A DNA stretch of 47,091 bases, from the NCBI RefSeq assembly GCF_014697355.1, contig NZ_JACJRQ010000054.1, forward strand, positions 1 to 47,091, in the 5' to 3' direction. Source of the DNA: Nostoc calcicola FACHB-3891 (GTDB taxonomy: Bacteria; Cyanobacteriota; Cyanobacteriia; Cyanobacteriales; Nostocaceae). This document shows positions 24,748 through 33,051 of this stretch, one piece after another. A model generated the notes under the pieces. It made no database searches. It was given only the letters and a program-made list of their open reading frames with translations, and had not been told where the DNA came from. The position numbers and the translations under genes are program-made. How positions within the stretch are numbered: the stretch's first letter is position 1; each line of letters opens with the position of its first letter.

Positions 24748-24867
24748 TAGTAGTCTGTCCCATTAATTTTGCGGGGTAAACTCAATCTTCTTTCTCTCTT
24801 TCTCTGCGTTCTCTGCGCCTCTGTGGTTCGTTCCTTAACCAATCAGAACTAATGGGACAGACCACTA
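24748..24867. repeat. MITE-like element with TAGTAGTCTGTC ends (copy 2)
   Basis: The 120-bp element has inverted ends TAGTAGTCTGTCCCATTAAT and ACTAATGGGACAGACCACTA, which match at 18 of 20 positions and are bounded by TA. The middle carries the TCTCTGCGTTCTCTGCGCCT motif. Copy 1 is at 18709-18806. Confidence 0.7.
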
Positions 24868-25066
24868 GCCTTAACTCAACGCTCTGACGGGGTGTAGGGG
24901 TGTCGAGGTTTTCGTGCCCTGTTTGCTTCCCAAATCAGGACTTGCGTTTGCACATTGTTTGTGAAATACTACTTCTAAAATACGGTAAATCGGTACAGAT
25001 TAAGTATTTTATTCGATTTACGATCGAGAAACGAAACTAAAAGCGATTGGAAGCTAATCTCAAACG

Positions 25067-25822
25067 ATGACAAACACAGAAATTCGCACGACTCAGGTTA
25101 AAGTCCCCAACGGTGATTTACAAATTGAGGCTTACTTAGCTGAGCCAGCAAAAAAGGGAACTTTCCCAGCGGTGATTGTGATTCAGGAAATCTTTGGGGT
25201 AAACATACACATTCGGGAAGTCGCCGAGAAATTTGCCAAAGAGGGGTATGTGGCGATCGCTCCGACTTTATTTCAACGCACTGCTCCCGGTTTCGAGGCG
25301 GGATACAATCCTGAAGATATCCAAAAAGGGAGACAATATAAGGAGCAGACGACAGCAGAGGAAATATTGAGTGATGTTCAGGCTGCGATCGCTTATTTAA
25401 AAGCTCTACCAAATGTGCAAGCAGATGCCATCGGTTCCATTGGTTTCTGCTTTGGTGGCCACGTCGTTTACTTAGCTGCCACATTACCAGATATTAAAGT
25501 TACAGCTTCCTTTTATGGTGGTGGGATTACAAACTCAACTCCCGGCGGTGGAGAACCAACCATCACACGCACTCCCGATATTAAAGGCCCCATCTATGCA
25601 TTCTTCGGTCTTGAAGATCAAGGAATTCCCTTAGAACACACACAACAGATTGAAGCTGAATTAAAGAAATATCATATTCCCCATGCAATCTTCCGCTACG
25701 AGGGAGCAGGACATGGCTTTTTCTGCAACCATCGCGCTAGCTATAATTCCGAAGCTGCTGCTGATGCTTGGAAAAACGTTGTAGAACTTTTCCAAAAGAA
25801 TCTTCAACTGCAAACTGTTTAA
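25067..25822 (+). CDS. Dienelactone hydrolase family protein
   Basis: The 251-residue alpha/beta hydrolase has the DLH layout: nucleophile C128 in GFCFGG, acid D184 in FGLEDQGIP and H216 in GAGHGFF. The N-terminal segment AVIVIQEIFGVNIHIREVAE is the typical DLH oxyanion region. The classic enzyme opens dienelactones in chlorocatechol breakdown; most cyanobacterial members have unknown substrates. No signal peptide is present. The stop is followed within 15 bp by a 28-nt palindrome and then, 74 bp away, the binding-protein gene on the same strand; a joint transcript is possible. Confidence 0.9.
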   Translation: MTNTEIRTTQVKVPNGDLQIEAYLAEPAKKGTFPAVIVIQEIFGVNIHIREVAEKFAKEGYVAIAPTLFQRTAPGFEAGYNPEDIQKGRQYKEQTTAEEILSDVQAAIAYLKALPNVQADAIGSIGFCFGGHVVYLAATLPDIKVTASFYGGGITNSTPGGGEPTITRTPDIKGPIYAFFGLEDQGIPLEHTQQIEAELKKYHIPHAIFRYEGAGHGFFCNHRASYNSEAAADAWKNVVELFQKNLQLQTV

Positions 25823-25835
25823 AAAGCAATACACC

Positions 25836-25863
25836 GTAGGGGCGCACAGCTGTGCGCCCCTAC
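25836..25863. repeat. 28-nt perfect palindrome
   Basis: The arm GTAGGGGCGCACAG is followed directly by its complement. This is the core of the family 1 and 2 elements but without their ends. It lies between the dienelactone hydrolase and binding-protein genes and could stop or stabilise the transcript. Confidence 0.7.
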
Positions 25864-25896
25864 AAATGAACATAACAAAAATCAAACATTACATCC

Positions 25897-26943
25897 ATGA
25901 TTACTGCCTTCAAACAGCCAAAAGTAAAAATTTTTCAACGATTTTCCCTATTCGTCTTACCTGGATTATTAACAATCTCAACAACCTTAGTTAGTTGCTC
26001 AGTGGAAACCCCAAAAGGAGAAAATAAAACTACTGGTGTTCAAGCTAAAGTTGTTCGCATGGGTTATCAAAGTTCTGGAGATATTGTCCGACTCAAAGGA
26101 TTGGTTGAAAAGCGTTTACAACCTTTAGGTGTTTCCGTTGAATGGGCGCAATTTGCCGCAGGTCCACAACTGATGGAAGCAATGAATGTGGGTAGAGTTG
26201 ATATTGGTTCTGTAGGCGAAACTCCCCCAATATTTGCTCAAGCTGCTGGTACATCTTTAGTTTACGTTGCTAGTAACAAACCCAGCACTGGTAAAGGAAG
26301 CGGCATTGTAGTTCAAAATAATTCTCAGATTCGGACTTTAGCCGACCTCAAAGGTAAAAAAATAGTTTTTCAAAAAGGTTCTGCCTCCCATTATTTATTA
26401 ATCAAAGCTTTAGAAGAAGGTGGTTTGAAATATAGTGATATTCAAGCCCTGAGTCTACCTCCCTCGGAAGCTCGTGATGCATTTATTCAAGGAAAAATTG
26501 ACGCCTGGGTAACTTGGGACCCTTATTTAGCAGTGGCAGAGAAAAAGGCAAATGCCCGTGTTTTGAGAGATGCTAGCGGCATTTCTACTCAAGGCGGATA
26601 TTACATGGCGGCGCGAAAGTTTGCTACAGAAAATCCCAAATTAGTGCGATTAATCCTTGAGGAAGTAGATAACACAGGTCAATGGGCTGACAAAAATCGA
26701 GCAGAAGCTGTAAAACTTATTGCTCCTCATTTGAAAATTGATAAAGATATTTTGACAACAATGGTTGAAAGGCGAAATTACGGTTTAAGACCAATTACTC
26801 CACAAATCATGGAGAATCAACAGAAAATTGCCGATTTATTTGCTCAAGAAAAAATAATTCCTAAATCTATAAATATTCAGGAAGCGATGCTGACTACTGA
26901 ACAATATGCAGCCATCACACCGGAAACTATTAGTCAGAAATAG
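25897..26943 (+). CDS. ABC-type sulfonate/nitrate/taurine substrate-binding lipoprotein (SsuA-like)
   Basis: The 348-residue protein has a lipoprotein signal (lipobox LVSC, Cys about residue 29). The mature part is an SsuA/TauA-type periplasmic binding fold: VRMGYQSSGDIVRLKG, AAGPQLMEAMNVGRVDIGSV, GETPPIFAQAAG, LKGKKIVFQKGSASHYLLIK and DAWVTWDPYLAVAEKK. It should capture an aliphatic sulfonate or similar anion for import. The SsuD-like monooxygenase starts about 105 bp downstream. No permease or ATPase gene follows, so the rest of the transporter must lie elsewhere. A paralogue is encoded at 31125-32210. Confidence 0.88.
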   Translation: MITAFKQPKVKIFQRFSLFVLPGLLTISTTLVSCSVETPKGENKTTGVQAKVVRMGYQSSGDIVRLKGLVEKRLQPLGVSVEWAQFAAGPQLMEAMNVGRVDIGSVGETPPIFAQAAGTSLVYVASNKPSTGKGSGIVVQNNSQIRTLADLKGKKIVFQKGSASHYLLIKALEEGGLKYSDIQALSLPPSEARDAFIQGKIDAWVTWDPYLAVAEKKANARVLRDASGISTQGGYYMAARKFATENPKLVRLILEEVDNTGQWADKNRAEAVKLIAPHLKIDKDILTTMVERRNYGLRPITPQIMENQQKIADLFAQEKIIPKSINIQEAMLTTEQYAAITPETISQK

Positions 26944-27050
26944 CATTAGATAGTGATTTGTGGATTGGGGGAGATGGGGAGAAGAATTAATAACCAATGC
27001 CCAATGATTAATGACTAATGACCAATGAATAAATTTGGGACAGAGTGATT
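26944..27050. repeat. Heptamer repeats (AATGACT/AATGACC) before the monooxygenase
   Basis: The tandem run CCAATGATTAATGACTAATG and on to about 27029 is of the STRR class; the same units occur at 36010-36060. The gap holds no obvious Shine-Dalgarno sequence for the next gene. Confidence 0.6.
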
Positions 27051-28187
27051 ATGGAAATTTTTTGGTATTTGCCTACACAGGGAGATGAGCGTTATTTAGG
27101 CACTACAATTGGCAGGCGTCCAGCCACTTATCCTTATATGCAGCAAATCGCCCAAGCTGTTGATAAATTGGGTTACGGCGGCATGTTAATTGGTACTGGA
27201 CAAAAGCAGGATACCTGGATTGTAGCTAGTTCTCTCATTTCAGTTACCGAACGTTTGCGGTTTCTTGTAGCTTTTCGTCCGGCAATTATGTCACCTTCTT
27301 TAGCAGTGAGGATGGCTGCTACTTTTGATCAGATTTCTAATGGTCGAATTATTCTGAATGTGGTAACTGGTGGCGATACAAAAGAATTAGCTAAAGATGG
27401 AATTTTTTTAGCTCATGACCAGCGTTATGAACTGACTGATGAATTTTTAACAATTTGGCGATCGCTGATGCAAGGTGATGAAGTAACCTTCAATGGTCGT
27501 CATCTGAAAGTTGCAGGTGCAAAACTGCAATTTCCTCCCGTACAAAAGCCTTATCCGACTTTATATTTTGGTGGTTCTTCCGATGCTGCTCTCCAAGTTG
27601 CTGCTAAACATATTGATGTGTATTTAACTTGGGGTGAACCACCAAATCAAGTTGCCGAAAAGATTGCCAAGGTACGCCGATTAGCAGCAGAACAAGGTAG
27701 AACGGTACGTTTTGGGATTCGGATGCATGTCATAGTCCGGGAAACTACGCAACAAGCTTGGGATGCAGCAAACGAATTGATTCAGTATGTGGATGATGAA
27801 GCGATCGCTGCTGCACATCGGCGGTTTGCCCAATCGGAATCAGAAGGACAACGCCGCATGGCACAACTGCATAATGGCGATCGCCAAAACTTAGAAATTA
27901 GCCCCAATTTATGGGCAGGTGTTGGTTTAGTGCGTGGCGGTGCTGGAACTGCGTTGGTAGGAGATGCAGAGACAGTTGCAGCGCGAATGCTGGAATATGC
28001 TGATTTAGGCATTGATACCTTTGTATTTTCAGGGTATCCCCATCTTGAAGAAGCCTATCGAGTTGCAGAATTACTGTTTCCCCGCCTACCAGTGCAAACG
28101 CCAGGGTTAGCATTACCGCAACAAGTTGCAAGTACATTTAGTGAATTTGTTACCAAAACAGATTTACTCAGACCACAGCCTGTTTAA
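27051..28187 (+). CDS. ssuD: FMNH2-dependent alkanesulfonate monooxygenase (SsuD-like)
   Basis: The protein of about 378 residues belongs to the bacterial luciferase-like (LLM) fold, SsuD subfamily, near the usual length of about 380. Visible are FWYLPTQGDERYLGT at the start, LISVTERLRFLVAFRPAIMS, GRIILNVVTGGDTKELAKDG, PYPTLYFGGSSDAALQVAAK and NLWAGVGLVRGGAGTALVG, which match the family. It cleaves C1-C14 sulfonates to sulfite and aldehyde using reduced flavin from a separate reductase (not in the window). GTG 27045 would add two residues; ATG 27051 is preferred. The upstream binding protein supports a sulfonate-sulfur role. Confidence 0.9.
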   Translation: MEIFWYLPTQGDERYLGTTIGRRPATYPYMQQIAQAVDKLGYGGMLIGTGQKQDTWIVASSLISVTERLRFLVAFRPAIMSPSLAVRMAATFDQISNGRIILNVVTGGDTKELAKDGIFLAHDQRYELTDEFLTIWRSLMQGDEVTFNGRHLKVAGAKLQFPPVQKPYPTLYFGGSSDAALQVAAKHIDVYLTWGEPPNQVAEKIAKVRRLAAEQGRTVRFGIRMHVIVRETTQQAWDAANELIQYVDDEAIAAAHRRFAQSESEGQRRMAQLHNGDRQNLEISPNLWAGVGLVRGGAGTALVGDAETVAARMLEYADLGIDTFVFSGYPHLEEAYRVAELLFPRLPVQTPGLALPQQVASTFSEFVTKTDLLRPQPV

Positions 28188-28354
28188 AGGGCAATACAGT
28201 TCAGAATGAGCAACAAAACCCTCATGTAAAGACGCGATTTATCGCGTCTTCTCTGGACCAATTATCGACACCATTAACTCTTAACCCAAGCGTATTGGTT
28301 TAAAGGGCATGGGGCATTAGTTATTAATTCTTCTAAATAGGAGAAAGAAAAATA
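28188..28354. repeat. Spacer with palindrome and repeat ends
   Basis: It contains CAATACAGTTCAG (28192-28204, an end of the nadR-type MITE), the palindrome AAGACGCGATTTATCGCGTCTT (from about 28229), and AACCCAAGCGTATTGGTTTA (about 28284-28303), whose complement recurs at 39858-39878. AGGAGAAAG near 28339 is the ribosome site of the next gene. Confidence 0.55.
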
Positions 28355-29743
28355 ATGAGTACGAAAAACAAACAACTCAAACTCGGTGCATTTTTACCAA
28401 GCAGTGGTCATCATGTGGCGTCTTGGCGGCATCCCGAAGCGCAGGCTGACGGTGGTTTGAACTTTCAGCATTACAAAAGGCTGGCACAGACGGCGGAACG
28501 TGGTAAGTTTGATATGATATTTTTTGCTGACGGTGTAGCTGTCCGCGATGCCTACGGCGGGCTACGCCAACGCAATCAAGGAGCCGACGTTTTAAGCCGT
28601 AATGGTAAACTCGTCCACTTTGAACCCCTCACCTTGTTGTCAGCTTTGTCTGTGGTTACAGAAAACATCGGTTTGACGGCGACAGTATCGACTACCTATA
28701 ACGAGCCTTATCACCTTGCGCGTAAATTTGCGTCGCTAGATCATCTCAGTGGTGGTCGTGCCGGTTGGAATCTTGTCACCTCTGCCACTGAAGCGGAAGC
28801 GCTGAACTTCAATCGTGAAAAGCATATGGAGCATACGCTACGCTATGAGCGTGCCCGTGAGTTTGTGGATGTGGTAACCAAGCTTTGGGATAGTTGGGAA
28901 GATGATGCTTTCCTCCATGACAAAGAGTCGGGTATTTACTTCGATCCAGATAAGTTACACATTCCCAACCACAAAGGCGAGCATTTTTCAGTGCGTGGCC
29001 CGCTGAATGTCGCCCGTCCCATTCAAGGTTATCCCGTGATTATTCAAGCTGGGTCATCTGAAGATGGTAAAAATTTGGCGGCTCAAACGGCTGAGGTAAT
29101 TTTCACTGCTCAGCAGACCCTTGCAGAAGCCCAGACATTCTATGCAGATGTGAAAGCAAGACTAGCTCAATATGGACGCTCCCACGACCATCTGAAAATT
29201 ATGCCTGGTGTGTTCCCCGTAATTGGGAAAACTGAGCAGGAAGCTAAAGACAAATTCGATCGCATTCAGGAATTAATCGATCCGGTAGTCGGCTTAAATT
29301 TGCTGGGATCGATGATTGGTGGATTTGACCTATCCGGCTATCCCTTGGACGGGCCACTGCCAGATTTACCAGAGACAAATGGTGGTAAAAGTCGGCAGAA
29401 ACTCTTGATTGATTTGGCTCAAAGAGAAAATTTAACGATCCGACAACTGTATTTATGGATAGCTGGTGCGCGTGGGCATCGTCAGATTTTGGGTACACCA
29501 GAACAAATTGCCGACCAGTTAGAAGATTGGTTTGTGAATGGCGGGGCCGATGGATTCAATATTATGCCCCCCTGGTTACCTGGAAGTTTAGATGAGTTTG
29601 TAGATTTGGTAGTTCCTGAACTGCAACGTCGGGGTCTGTTCCGCACAGAGTATGAAGCAGCAACTCTACGCGAGAATCTTGGTTTACCCCGTCCGGTAAA
29701 TCAGTTTAGCAAAGTTGGCGATCGTGAAGTGGCGATCGCCTGA
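28355..29743 (+). CDS. LLM-class flavin-dependent monooxygenase (NtaA/SnaA/DszA type)
   Basis: The 462-residue protein has the features of the NtaA/SnaA/SoxA (DszA) subfamily: LGAFLPSSGHHVASWRHP, FDMIFFADGVAVRD, VTENIGLTATVSTTYNEPYH, ASLDHLSGGRAGWNLVTS, YPVIIQAGSSEDGKNLAAQT and a C-terminal DGFNIMPPWLPGSLDEFVD. These enzymes use FMNH2 to attack sulfones, nitrilotriacetate or related compounds. AGGAGAAAG precedes the ATG. Co-location with SsuD- and SsuA-like genes suggests organosulfur use, perhaps of sulfones, but the substrate is inferred only. Its flavin reductase is not nearby. Confidence 0.88.
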   Translation: MSTKNKQLKLGAFLPSSGHHVASWRHPEAQADGGLNFQHYKRLAQTAERGKFDMIFFADGVAVRDAYGGLRQRNQGADVLSRNGKLVHFEPLTLLSALSVVTENIGLTATVSTTYNEPYHLARKFASLDHLSGGRAGWNLVTSATEAEALNFNREKHMEHTLRYERAREFVDVVTKLWDSWEDDAFLHDKESGIYFDPDKLHIPNHKGEHFSVRGPLNVARPIQGYPVIIQAGSSEDGKNLAAQTAEVIFTAQQTLAEAQTFYADVKARLAQYGRSHDHLKIMPGVFPVIGKTEQEAKDKFDRIQELIDPVVGLNLLGSMIGGFDLSGYPLDGPLPDLPETNGGKSRQKLLIDLAQRENLTIRQLYLWIAGARGHRQILGTPEQIADQLEDWFVNGGADGFNIMPPWLPGSLDEFVDLVVPELQRRGLFRTEYEAATLRENLGLPRPVNQFSKVGDREVAIA

Positions 29744-30040
29744 TACTATTCTAGATTTTGGATTTTAGATTTTGGATTGGGAATCGCTTTCTAAATCTAG
29801 GGTTATATCAATGCATCTGTGGCAATCATTTTTCAAAGATCAAAATTCTACATGACAAAGACAAGGGTAAATCGCCGTCAAGACAAAGAATTGATTATTG
29901 TAGAGACGGCGATTTATCGCGTCTCTTGCTTAACCCAACAGTAGTAGGGGCGCACAGCTGTGCTACCCGAAAAATGTACAAATAATTTGGGATAATTTAT
30001 TTTCTGGAAGTCCCTAACTTCCGATCGAGCCAATTTTGCA
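29744..30040. repeat. Repeat-filled spacer
   Basis: It holds ATTTTGGATTTTAGA heptamer-like units (about 29754-29780), a GAGACGGCGATTTATCGCGT palindrome (29900-29926), a degraded GTAGGGGCGCACAGCTGTGC core (from 29944), and a one-ended copy (29983-30014, ending CTGGAAGTCCCT) of the 541-665 element. No gene is seen. Confidence 0.55.
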
Positions 30041-30073
30041 GCAAAAAGGCTCAAGCATTCCTGCCTGAGCCTT
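30041..30073 (-). terminator. Intrinsic terminator of the RRM gene
   Basis: On the minus strand, AAGGCTCA (loop GGCAGGAATGCT) TGAGCCTT forms a stable hairpin, followed by a run of T's in TTTTTGC. It lies about 50 bases after the stop of the RNA-binding protein gene. Confidence 0.75.
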
Positions 30074-30121
30074 GATTCAATTCAATTTATAGATTAGCTC
30101 TTAGAGCTAAATCTTTAAATT

Positions 30122-30421
30122 TTAGTAACGATTGCGGAAGTTATTGTTTCCCCGGTTACCACCAAAGGAACCTCTGTCTTCTTTGGGCTTAGCCTTATTT
30201 ACTTTGAGGTCACGTCCCATCCACTCAGCACCATCAAGAGCATCAATGGCAGCTGTTTCTTCAGCATCCGTGCCCATTTCCACAAAACCAAAGCCACGTA
30301 CACGACCTGTTTCACGGTCGGTAGGTAGCTGAACACGCTTTACAGAACCATATTCTGCAAACACCGCATTCAAACTTTCTTCTGTAACATCGTAAGAAAG
30401 ATTGCCTACATAAACTGACAT
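30122..30421 (-). CDS. RRM-type RNA-binding protein (cyanobacterial Rbp)
   Basis: The 99-residue protein is a single RRM with RNP2 (VYVGNLSY, residues 3-10) and RNP1 (RGFGFVEM, about 42-49), followed by a short Gly/Asn/Arg-rich tail (GGNRGNNNFRNRY). Cyanobacterial Rbp proteins of this type bind single-stranded RNA and several are cold-induced. An A/T-rich leader of more than 200 bp upstream (30422-30660) may carry such control, though no element could be defined. A clear terminator follows. Confidence 0.93.
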   Translation of the reverse strand: MSVYVGNLSYDVTEESLNAVFAEYGSVKRVQLPTDRETGRVRGFGFVEMGTDAEETAAIDALDGAEWMGRDLKVNKAKPKEDRGSFGGNRGNNNFRNRY

Positions 30422-30820
30422 AAATTGTCTCCAAAATCATAGAGGTGTAGAGATTTAGATTTCGGAGAAAAGTCTGTGAATACCAAAAGGAAAAAGCCTG
30501 TCAATAATAAAAACAAACGAGGTCGCCCGAATTAACTCTCACGTTTCATTGTGACATAAAAGTCAAATATTTAGAGATAGTTTATAAAACTGTTACGAAA
30601 AGTAATGTAAGCAATTTGTAGCTCAGTAAGTAGAAATAATTAAACGTCAAATGATTCATTCTTGCCGTCTTGGTTTGTTATGGCAACCTAGATATACTAA
30701 AACAATCTATTAGGACTACTACATTTATTGCGTAAAAAAATTCCGTACATCTTGAAAAAGCTGATTCCCTATTTCCTACTCCCCACCTACGCAAATAATT
30801 TCAAAAATTAAAGCGGATTA
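30422..30820. other. AT-rich region upstream of the RRM gene, no gene seen
   Basis: This probably contains the rbp promoter and untranslated leader. The segment near 30727-30782 (TTGCGTAAAAAAA and GCTGATTCCCTATTTCCTAC) recurs near 36660-36691, so part of it is an interspersed repeat. No coding frame is supported. Confidence 0.45.
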
Positions 30821-30985
30821 CTATATTATATTGAGCAATTCACTCAAGCTGGATATCTGAGCATCCGGAATACAGATATTTTGTGAGAGAGTTTTTCTGG
30901 AACGATCGATCCAAATACCTCTGATGCCGATTTTCTGCGCTCCTTTGATATCTCGGTTGGGATTATCACCTGACCATAGTCCGCG
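30821..30985 (-). pseudogene. HAD-superfamily hydrolase, C-terminal relic
   Basis: The frame ending with TAG at 30821-30823 reads WSGDNPNRDIKGAQKIGIRG and then IWIDRSRKTLS...SSLSELLNII. GDNPxxDIxGAxxxGI is HAD motif IV, normally near the C-terminus of a 220-240-residue hydrolase. The homology stops at about 30985, where an interspersed repeat (GCGTAGCGTTCCGCAGGAA) begins, so everything upstream is lost. No start codon remains. A different frame is open over 30844-31080 but encodes nothing recognisable. Confidence 0.7.
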
Positions 30986-31051
30986 TTCGCGTAGCGTTCC
31001 GCAGGAAAGGCGGACTTCGCCTGTGTAGCCGCTAATTCTATTCGCCGGGGC

Positions 31052-31148
31052 TTACAGCGTTTTTCATCTATTTGAACCACAATCCCCGCTAGGGGCGCAC
31101 AGCTGTGCGCCCCTACAACGTGGTCTATTTACCTGAAAATTGCTGTAA
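31052..31148. repeat. MITE-like element, family 1 (copy c), overlapping a gene 3' end
   Basis: The 97-bp element begins TTACAGCGTTTTTCATCTAT and ends TATTTACCTGAAAATTGCTG(TAA), with a GGGGCGCACAGCTGTGCGCC core. It is the same length as the copy at 45656-45752. Its right 24 bases code for the last residues and stop of the binding-protein gene at 31125-32210. Confidence 0.75.
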
Positions 31149-32210
31149 GTAAGGCTTAACTTCTGAAGGAGTCACAGCAGCATATTGTTCAGAAGAAAGT
31201 GTTGCTTGTTTAACATCAATTTTTTTGGTGATGAATTTTTGTTCATAGAACAAATCAGCAATCTTTTGCTGTCCTGACAAAACTTCTTCACTCAGCGGTC
31301 TTAATGTATAAAGCCTACGTTTTGATACGAGTTCTAGTGTGGGAACATCAATTTTTGCTTCAGGTGAAATAAGTTCGGCTACTTGATGCGGGTTAGCTTC
31401 AGCCCATTTGCCGACGTTGTTGACTTCTTCCAAAATAATTTTTACTACTTCCGGATTATCTTTGACGAAATTACGGGAGCCTAACCAGTAGCCTCCTTGG
31501 GTCGTAATTCCCTTACCATCTCGAATAACACGAATACTGCCAGCTTTCTGAAATAGAGCAAGGTGGGGGTCACCAATTACAGCTGCATCAACGCTTTTAC
31601 GTTCAAATGCTGCGCGAGTTTCTAATGGTGTGAGGTTGATGTGTTTAATATCGCTAAGTTTTAGTCCTGCTTCTTCCAGAACTTTAATAACAAAGTATTG
31701 TTGTGCTGTAGCTCTTTGAAATGCTAATCCCTTGCCTTTCAGGTCAGCTATTGTCTTGATGGGAGAGTCTTTCTCCACTACAACAGCAGTTCCTTCACCA
31801 GTTCCAGGTTTGCTGCTAGCAACATAAACAAAAGGTACACCAGATGCTTGAGCAAAGATAGGCGGAGTTTCACCCACAAAACCGAAATCTACACTTCCCA
31901 CATTCATTGCTTCTAGAAGTTGCGGGCCAGCAGCAAATTTTGACCATTCGACTTTAATTCCTAGTGGAGTTAAACGTTTTTCTAGCAGCCCTTTAATCTT
32001 GAGTAGATCTCCAGCGGTCATATAGCCCATCTGTAGGATTTTTGTCTCGGTACTAGTCTTGGCGCTATTAGAGGCGTTAGCTGCTTTTTCTGGTGTATTT
32101 GGCGCTTTACAACTGACTAAAGTGGTGGATAAAGCGAATACTCCACCTACTAAGGATAGTAGAAAGTAATTGAATAACTTGAAATGAGATTTGCTGGATA
32201 TTTCTACCAT
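31125..32210 (-). CDS. Second SsuA-like ABC substrate-binding lipoprotein
   Basis: The 361-residue paralogue of the 25897-26943 protein shares a lipobox (LVSC, Cys about residue 34) and segments LQMGYMTAGDLLKIKGLLEK, AAGPQLLEAMNVGSVDFGFV and GETPPIFAQASG. It differs in the ligand pocket (IGDPHLALFQK instead of WDPYLAVAEK), so it may bind another sulfonate or anion. The C-terminus runs past the paralogue's end and finishes PYLQQFSGK, encoded by the family 1 repeat. A long AT-rich leader (32211-32460) precedes it. No permease or ATPase is adjacent. Confidence 0.87.
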   Translation of the reverse strand: MVEISSKSHFKLFNYFLLSLVGGVFALSTTLVSCKAPNTPEKAANASNSAKTSTETKILQMGYMTAGDLLKIKGLLEKRLTPLGIKVEWSKFAAGPQLLEAMNVGSVDFGFVGETPPIFAQASGVPFVYVASSKPGTGEGTAVVVEKDSPIKTIADLKGKGLAFQRATAQQYFVIKVLEEAGLKLSDIKHINLTPLETRAAFERKSVDAAVIGDPHLALFQKAGSIRVIRDGKGITTQGGYWLGSRNFVKDNPEVVKIILEEVNNVGKWAEANPHQVAELISPEAKIDVPTLELVSKRRLYTLRPLSEEVLSGQQKIADLFYEQKFITKKIDVKQATLSSEQYAAVTPSEVKPYLQQFSGK

Positions 32211-32644
32211 AATGCACTAGGAATTGTTGAATGTTTTTATTTTTTCAGCACAAAGTATTTGTCGTTTGCGCTAATGACAATTGGCTGAAAATTTATATGA
32301 AAGCTTTAGCTGATTAATTCAATTAAGCAGCTTTGCAAATGCCAGATAATCCAGATCGGCTATTATTTACGGTAAGTCGATGGGATTACGGTATTTTGTA
32401 ATTGCACGGATATTATCATAGACTCTTTGAAGAATCAAGCAGCAGAACAAACGTTAAGTGGCTAATGGCAACACTCAGTTAAACCCGAATTTCTCACGCA
32501 TACGTGGCAAGTGTGGGGAGTGTGGGGGGAAAGATTTCTTCCCCATCCTCCCACACCTCCCACACCCCTGGATTTCTCACAAGTGAGAAATCCAGGTTAA
32601 AGGCCAAGACCTTCACAGCAGATGCTTTTTGGGCTAAAAATTAA
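32211..32644. other. Upstream region of the second binding protein with hairpin repeats
   Basis: 32211-32460 is AT-rich and probably holds the promoter. At 32478-32610 there is a fold-back repeat: GTGTGGGGAGTGTGGGGGGA pairs with CCCACACCTCCCACACCCC, followed by the palindrome CTGGATTTCTCAC-AA-GTGAGAAATCCAG. No gene is seen. Confidence 0.5.
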
Positions 32645-33004
32645 TCAAACTAACTCAACATACTCAATAATTGTTCCATCAGGATGCATAGCTCGCATAT
32701 TAACTCCGGTGGGGACTTTGTTAGGTTCCGTCAGAATTACTGCGCCTTGCTGAGTCAGTGCTTCTCGAAAATCATTGAGTGAGTCCACGAGAAATGTTGC
32801 GTGTGTACTTTTGAATAGAGAAAGTGCTTCAGCTGAACCAGCAATTAAAAGAATAGAACCGACGCCAGCCAGTTCCAACTCAGCGTCGGAATATTGAAAC
32901 CACAACCAACATTTTTCTGTAAAGAGGTTTTCATAGAAAGCGATCGCCTCATCCAAGTCTATGGGACTAAGATAGACTCTAGTTAGTACTTTAAGAATTT
33001 GCAT
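32645..33004 (-). CDS. VOC-family (glyoxalase-like) protein
   Basis: The 119-residue protein shows the vicinal oxygen chelate pattern of paired beta-alpha-beta-beta-beta modules: TRVYLSPIDLDEAIAFYENL at the start, ELAGVGSILLIAG in the middle, and NMRAMHPDGTIIEYVE at the end, where the last Glu is a typical metal ligand. VOC enzymes include glyoxalase I, dioxygenases and resistance proteins. This short, single-domain member cannot be assigned a substrate. No operon partner. Confidence 0.82.
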   Translation of the reverse strand: MQILKVLTRVYLSPIDLDEAIAFYENLFTEKCWLWFQYSDAELELAGVGSILLIAGSAEALSLFKSTHATFLVDSLNDFREALTQQGAVILTEPNKVPTGVNMRAMHPDGTIIEYVELV

Positions 33005-33051
33005 TGCAACCTGTCTATTAGGCAGCTATTGTATTCGATCGTGCGAATAAA

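Noticed and set aside
25098..25484. 128-codon minus-strand frame over the dienelactone hydrolase gene
   Set aside because: Antisense shadow of a gene with clear catalytic residues; no family likeness.
30844..31080. 78-codon minus-strand frame
   Set aside because: Out of frame with the HAD relic it covers and begins inside a repeat; the meaningful frame is the relic itself.
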